Shown: positions 61,450 to 64,000 of the stretch, in pieces
Numbering within the stretch: position 1 is the stretch's first letter
Layout of the letters: each line of letters starts with the position of its first letter
DNA from: Fervidobacterium sp. UBA5837
GTDB taxonomy: Bacteria; Thermotogota; Thermotogae; Thermotogales; Fervidobacteriaceae
Assembly: GCA_002432805.1 (NCBI GenBank)
Contig: DJGV01000016.1
Span: 340,327-404,326 of the forward strand
Direction of reading: 5' to 3'
Length of the DNA stretch: 64,000 nucleotides
Program-made: the position numbers and the translations under genes
Notes under the pieces: generated by a model
What the model was told of the DNA's origin: nothing
Seen by the model: only the letters and a program-made list of their open reading frames with translations
Database searches by the model: none

Positions 61450-62440
61450 ACAAATCCCCTCCAGGTTCCACCGGGTTGAAGCATCTCACATAGTGGTTTG
61501 GTTCAAATTCATCGAGTTTCGGTAGTTCTTTTGAACACTTGTCGAGCCTTCTCGGACATCTTGGAGCAAATGGGCAAACATCTGGCACATCGATCATCCT
61601 TGGAGGCTGTCCAGGTATCGATTCAAGACTGTCTTGCTTTATGTCAACACGTGGTATTGATCTCAACAACATGTGCGTGTAAGGATGAGTTGGCTTATGG
61701 AAAACATCTTCAGCAGATGCTAGTTCCATCTGTCTACCACCGTACATGACCATAACTCTATCTGCCATTGCAGATATGACACCAAGGTCATGAGTTATAA
61801 ACAAAGTTCCAGTTTTCATTTCCGTTTGTAATTGCTTCATTAAATCCAAAACCTGCGCTTGAATGGTAACGTCAAGTGCCGTTGTTGGCTCGTCAGCAAT
61901 TAGTATCTTCGGATTACACGAAAGAGCGATTGCTATGACAACTCTCTGTTTCATACCACCGCTGAATTCAAACGGGTAAGAATTCATCCTTTTCTCTGGC
62001 TCCGGTATTTGCACTTTATCGAGCGCTTCAACAGCCAACCTCCAAGCTCCTGTTCTGTCTACATCTTGGTGCTGCATAATTGTCTCGATGAGTTGATCAC
62101 CTATCGTGTAAAGAGGATTGAGAGATGTAAGAGGATCTTGAAATATCATCGATAGCTCTTTCCCTCTTATATGGGTTAATTCGTCATCACTCATCTTAGC
62201 AATATCTTCTTCTCTTCCACGTCCACGATAAATCATCTCACCACTTACGATCTTACCGGGATGATGGATGAGGCGCATTACACTTCGAACAGTTATACTC
62301 TTTCCTGAACCAGTTTCCCCCACGATTCCAAGTACTTCGTTTGGAGCAAGTTCAAATGAAACGTCATTTACTGCTTTTAATACCCCTTCTTCAAGAAAGA
62401 ACCAAGTGCTCAGATTTCTGACACTGAGTATGGATTCCAA
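61442..62440 (-). CDS. peptide ABC transporter ATP-binding protein, DppD-like
   Basis: 332 residues from TTG 62440, ten nt after GGAGG; TTG 62449 is too close to that site. Walker A GETGSGKSI, signature FSGGMKQRVVIAIAL, Walker B LIADEPTTALD and the C-terminal VCPFAPRCPRRLDKCSKELP. First gene of dppD-dppF-dppA-dppB-dppC. Transcription probably starts near 62650. Confidence 0.9.
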   Translation of the reverse strand: MESILSVRNLSTWFFLEEGVLKAVNDVSFELAPNEVLGIVGETGSGKSITVRSVMRLIHHPGKIVSGEMIYRGRGREEDIAKMSDDELTHIRGKELSMIFQDPLTSLNPLYTIGDQLIETIMQHQDVDRTGAWRLAVEALDKVQIPEPEKRMNSYPFEFSGGMKQRVVIAIALSCNPKILIADEPTTALDVTIQAQVLDLMKQLQTEMKTGTLFITHDLGVISAMADRVMVMYGGRQMELASAEDVFHKPTHPYTHMLLRSIPRVDIKQDSLESIPGQPPRMIDVPDVCPFAPRCPRRLDKCSKELPKLDEFEPNHYVRCFNPVEPGGDLYV

Positions 62441-62510
62441 ATCTACCAATCCTCCTTGCGAACTCTTTTAAAAGTCCTAATTCTATGGCTACGTTCAGTT
62501 ATTTGCATGG

Positions 62511-62546
62511 ATCTTACAAGACATCTTACAAGACATTTGTAAAGAG
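62511..62546 (-). repeat. 12-bp tandem repeat in the dpp leader
   Basis: ATCTTACAAGAC twice (62511-62522 and 62523-62534) and a degenerate third copy ATTTGTAAAGAG (62535-62546). Candidate RNA element or regulator site. Confidence 0.65.
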
Positions 62547-62657
62547 CAGAGATATCGAACGCAACTAAGGAAATAACTATAACCAACACAATAAGCTTCA
62601 ATGTAAACTCTTCCACAAGTTTTTGTAACGCTAAGATTTTGTACTTCGTTGTAATAT

Positions 62658-62687
62658 ATTCTATCACAAAATCATCTTTTATTTCAA
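62658..62687 (-). promoter_or_regulatory. promoter of peptide transporter operon
   Basis: Minus-strand TTGAAA, 18 bp spacer, TAGAAT. Confidence 0.55.
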
Positions 62688-62750
62688 TACTTAATTTTAT
62701 TTAACTACAGAAATATTTCAAAGAAAATAGAAGAAAATCTCGAAAGTTAA

Positions 62751-63506
62751 TCATGTTAGAAAAATATTCACTCTTATCCTTCCCTTACCGATTGTTCTGA
62801 TTAAAAAGGATAACTTTGATAGAAATTCGTCTCGAAGCGGTTTAATGTCACCACTTTTTGACAACAATTCTTCTTCAAAGAGTGCTATCTTTATGCTTCC
62901 TTCGTTAGTCCTGATTTCAATGAAATCTACGGTTGCAGAATTATCTCCATTGTAACTTGTAAAGAGTATTCTATCTTGTGTTAGACTAATGGATTCTATA
63001 CGATTAATCGGGACAAAGTGATAACCCACTACATCCCAAGTTTTCTGAGATACACTTATTTTCAATTCATTAATGATCAAGCCATCATCGATGACTGAAA
63101 AGATTACGTTGTACATCGGATAGAAATACTTGAGAAATCCTTTCTTTGATTTTACATAATATTCATTGCTCATCCACGGTCTGAAAGATATGAAATCTGC
63201 AATAACTACTGCATTGTTCCTCTTGGCTTGATTTAGTGCGTTGTTTTTAATTTCGTCAAGATTTTTGTCAAAGTCTTTGTTCGATAAAAACCTTAAAATA
63301 TAAAGAAAGATTCCTATGCCACTCAGTGTAAGTATTATATTACCGACAAAAAATTTTATGAGTTCAATTAGAGATGTATAGTCACCAAAAACACGGTTTG
63401 GAAGATGGATAAAGATCAGTGCTAATGATATCAAAGCTCCAACTATGGATGAGATCGGAAATTTTTGGAAGAAATACTTATCTGATTTCAAGATTTTGAC
63501 CCCCAT
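62751..63506 (-). CDS. unknown membrane protein with two transmembrane segments and a C-terminal soluble domain
   Basis: 251 residues, no family recognised. Two hydrophobic segments (about 19-35, SSIVGALISLALIFIHL, and about 48-72), a lysine-rich stretch (AKRNNAVVIAD), then a beta-rich cytoplasmic domain (residues about 130-235, with IDDGLIINELKISV, VPINRIESISL, FIEIRTNEGSIKIALF) that looks like a PH-like fold. A weak site AGAAGAG precedes the ATG. It lies 29 nt after xseB, so it is co-transcribed with exonuclease VII. Confidence 0.7.
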   Translation of the reverse strand: MGVKILKSDKYFFQKFPISSIVGALISLALIFIHLPNRVFGDYTSLIELIKFFVGNIILTLSGIGIFLYILRFLSNKDFDKNLDEIKNNALNQAKRNNAVVIADFISFRPWMSNEYYVKSKKGFLKYFYPMYNVIFSVIDDGLIINELKISVSQKTWDVVGYHFVPINRIESISLTQDRILFTSYNGDNSATVDFIEIRTNEGSIKIALFEEELLSKSGDIKPLRDEFLSKLSFLIRTIGKGRIRVNIFLT

Positions 63507-63535
63507 CTCTTCTAATTTTTGAACTAGAAATATCC

Positions 63536-63799
63536 TTATTGGTCCATGCTTTTGACAAAATCTTCATACATTCTGTCTATTTCTTCCTTCTTCTTTTTCA
63601 CTTCTGCAAGTTTCTCTCTTGCCTTCATCAAAAGTGTTATTGCCTTTGAGTACAGTTCTATCTGCGTCTCTATGTCGAGATCTGATGAGATGAAAGATGA
63701 CTTTATCGAATCTATCAGCTCCATCAGTTGTTTAAATGTTAACTTTTCGATCTTCTCTTTCTTAAGATTAAGTATATTTTGTACGCTTTCCAAATCCAT
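63536..63799 (-). CDS. xseB: exodeoxyribonuclease VII small subunit
   Basis: 87 residues, all helical. Has the XseB pattern L-T-F-K-Q-L-M-E-L-I-D-S-I and D-I-E-T-Q-I-E-L-Y-S-K-A-I-T-L-L-M-K-A-R-E-K-L. It forms the enzyme with XseA, whose gene ends 14 nt upstream on the same strand. ATG with GAGAGGGG. Confidence 0.9.
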   Translation of the reverse strand: MDLESVQNILNLKKEKIEKLTFKQLMELIDSIKSSFISSDLDIETQIELYSKAITLLMKAREKLAEVKKKKEEIDRMYEDFVKSMDQ

Positions 63800-63813
63800 A
63801 TTTACCCCTCTCT

Positions 63814-63999
63814 TTACCTACTATTATTTTGCTCATCGTTATCATCGATAGTTTTGACAATCACACCACCGTCATAGAAGTTGATCTTTAAAACATCTTT
63901 CTCGTTTATCTCTTCCTTACTTCTTATAAATCTTCCATCCTTCGTTACCACTGCTCCACCAACTAAGAGTGCCGAGGCAGGTCCACCTGTCTTTGAGAG
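63814..63999 (-). CDS. xseA: exodeoxyribonuclease VII large subunit, C-terminal end (partial)
   Basis: The last 61 residues only, running off the window edge. The region GGPASALLVGGAVVTKDGRF followed by I-N-E-K-D-V-L-K-I-N-F-Y-D-G-G-V-I-V-K-T resembles the XseA C-terminal beta part (G-x-A-x-V-T-K...G-D...D-G). Position directly ahead of xseB supports it. The enzyme degrades single-stranded DNA into oligonucleotides. Confidence 0.75.
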   Translation of the reverse strand, partial: LSKTGGPASALLVGGAVVTKDGRFIRSKEEINEKDVLKINFYDGGVIVKTIDDNDEQNNSR

Positions 64000-64000
64000 T

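Larger units (their letters stand above)
62450..62750 (-). other. leader and intergenic region upstream of the peptide transporter operon
   Basis: No gene supported. It contains the promoter at 62658-62687 and about 200 nt of transcribed leader with a 12-bp tandem repeat (62511-62534). A 74-codon open frame (62443-62667) lacks a ribosome site. Confidence 0.6.

Noticed and set aside
62443..62667. 74-codon open frame with a hydrophobic segment upstream of dppD
   Set aside because: No ribosome site at its GTG, it overlaps the presumed promoter region, and its C-L-V-R-C-L-V-R stretch is the translation of the DNA tandem repeat.
1..64000. CRISPR arrays, tRNA/rRNA genes, insertion sequences or prophage
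   Set aside because: I looked for spaced repeats, tRNA-like cloverleaf ends, transposase motifs and integrases and saw none.

Overview
The window looks like a chromosomal segment of a thermophilic Thermotogales bacterium, most likely Fervidobacterium. The gene set supports this: a complete D-ornithine aminomutase / 2,4-diaminopentanoate route, a PurH that resembles the C-terminal half of the Thermotoga protein, a ROK-regulated sugar ABC transporter and large Thermotogae-style peptide permeases. Base composition is moderately AT-rich. Most genes have strong AGGAGG-type ribosome binding sites, and GTG/TTG starts are frequent. I see no rRNA, tRNA, CRISPR array, insertion sequence or prophage. 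This is dense core chromosome in long operons.

Layout. 1-1100 (minus): a response regulator with a helical C-terminus, a TrkA-N NAD-binding protein and the first codons of a second one. 1.2-3.8 kb: a secreted GH13 amylase. 3.9-7.1 kb: an iron alcohol dehydrogenase and a transketolase. 7.1-9.2 kb: yicC - remA-like - gmk - rpoZ. 9.4-14.5 kb: purine operon purF-purN-purH(Tfase half only)-purD-purM, then lemA. 15.2-20.5 kb (minus): a sugar-binding protein, ATPase, permease and ROK repressor of the xylose/ribose type. 20.9-31.3 kb: glmL, a Nudix protein, ispE, a Lon-like protease, pfkA, an amidohydrolase, mnmG and a LysM-M23 peptidase. 31.3-34.4 kb: prmA, DUF501, a NYN-domain protein and rlmH. 34.5-38.9 kb: late flagellar genes flgM-flgN-flgK-flgL. 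38.9-40.9 kb: a methyltransferase and purB. 40.9-41.2 kb (minus): a small repeat-rich membrane protein.

41.6-48.7 kb: an ornithine-fermentation operon ord-ortA-ortB-oraS-oraE plus a glutamate-semialdehyde dehydrogenase. 48.9-51.4 kb: a transglutaminase-like protein and a dipeptide epimerase. 51.5-55.8 kb: an ABC transporter of the iron/phosphonate/polyamine-like group, with a two-in-one permease. 55.9-62.5 kb (minus): a peptide ABC transporter dppD-dppF-dppA-dppB-dppC. 62.7-64 kb (minus): xseA (partial), xseB and an unknown membrane protein.

Physiologically this is a fermenter using starch (amylase), sugars (ABC transporter, PFK, transketolase) and peptides/amino acids (Dpp, epimerase, ornithine route). 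The ornithine mutase needs adenosylcobalamin and PLP. Its likely reactivase GlmL is encoded about 19 kb upstream of the operon instead of inside it.

The most notable observations are: a PurH lacking its IMP cyclohydrolase domain; a probable CTG start codon for prmA; an unusual leader before glmL with a hairpin between the Shine-Dalgarno and the ATG; terminator-like or long perfect hairpins embedded in coding sequence just after flgL and after a binding-protein gene; repeated TACATGTA-type boxes ahead of the ornithine operon; and two ABC permeases with large non-standard extracytoplasmic parts. I do not see a wholly new defence or mobile system here.
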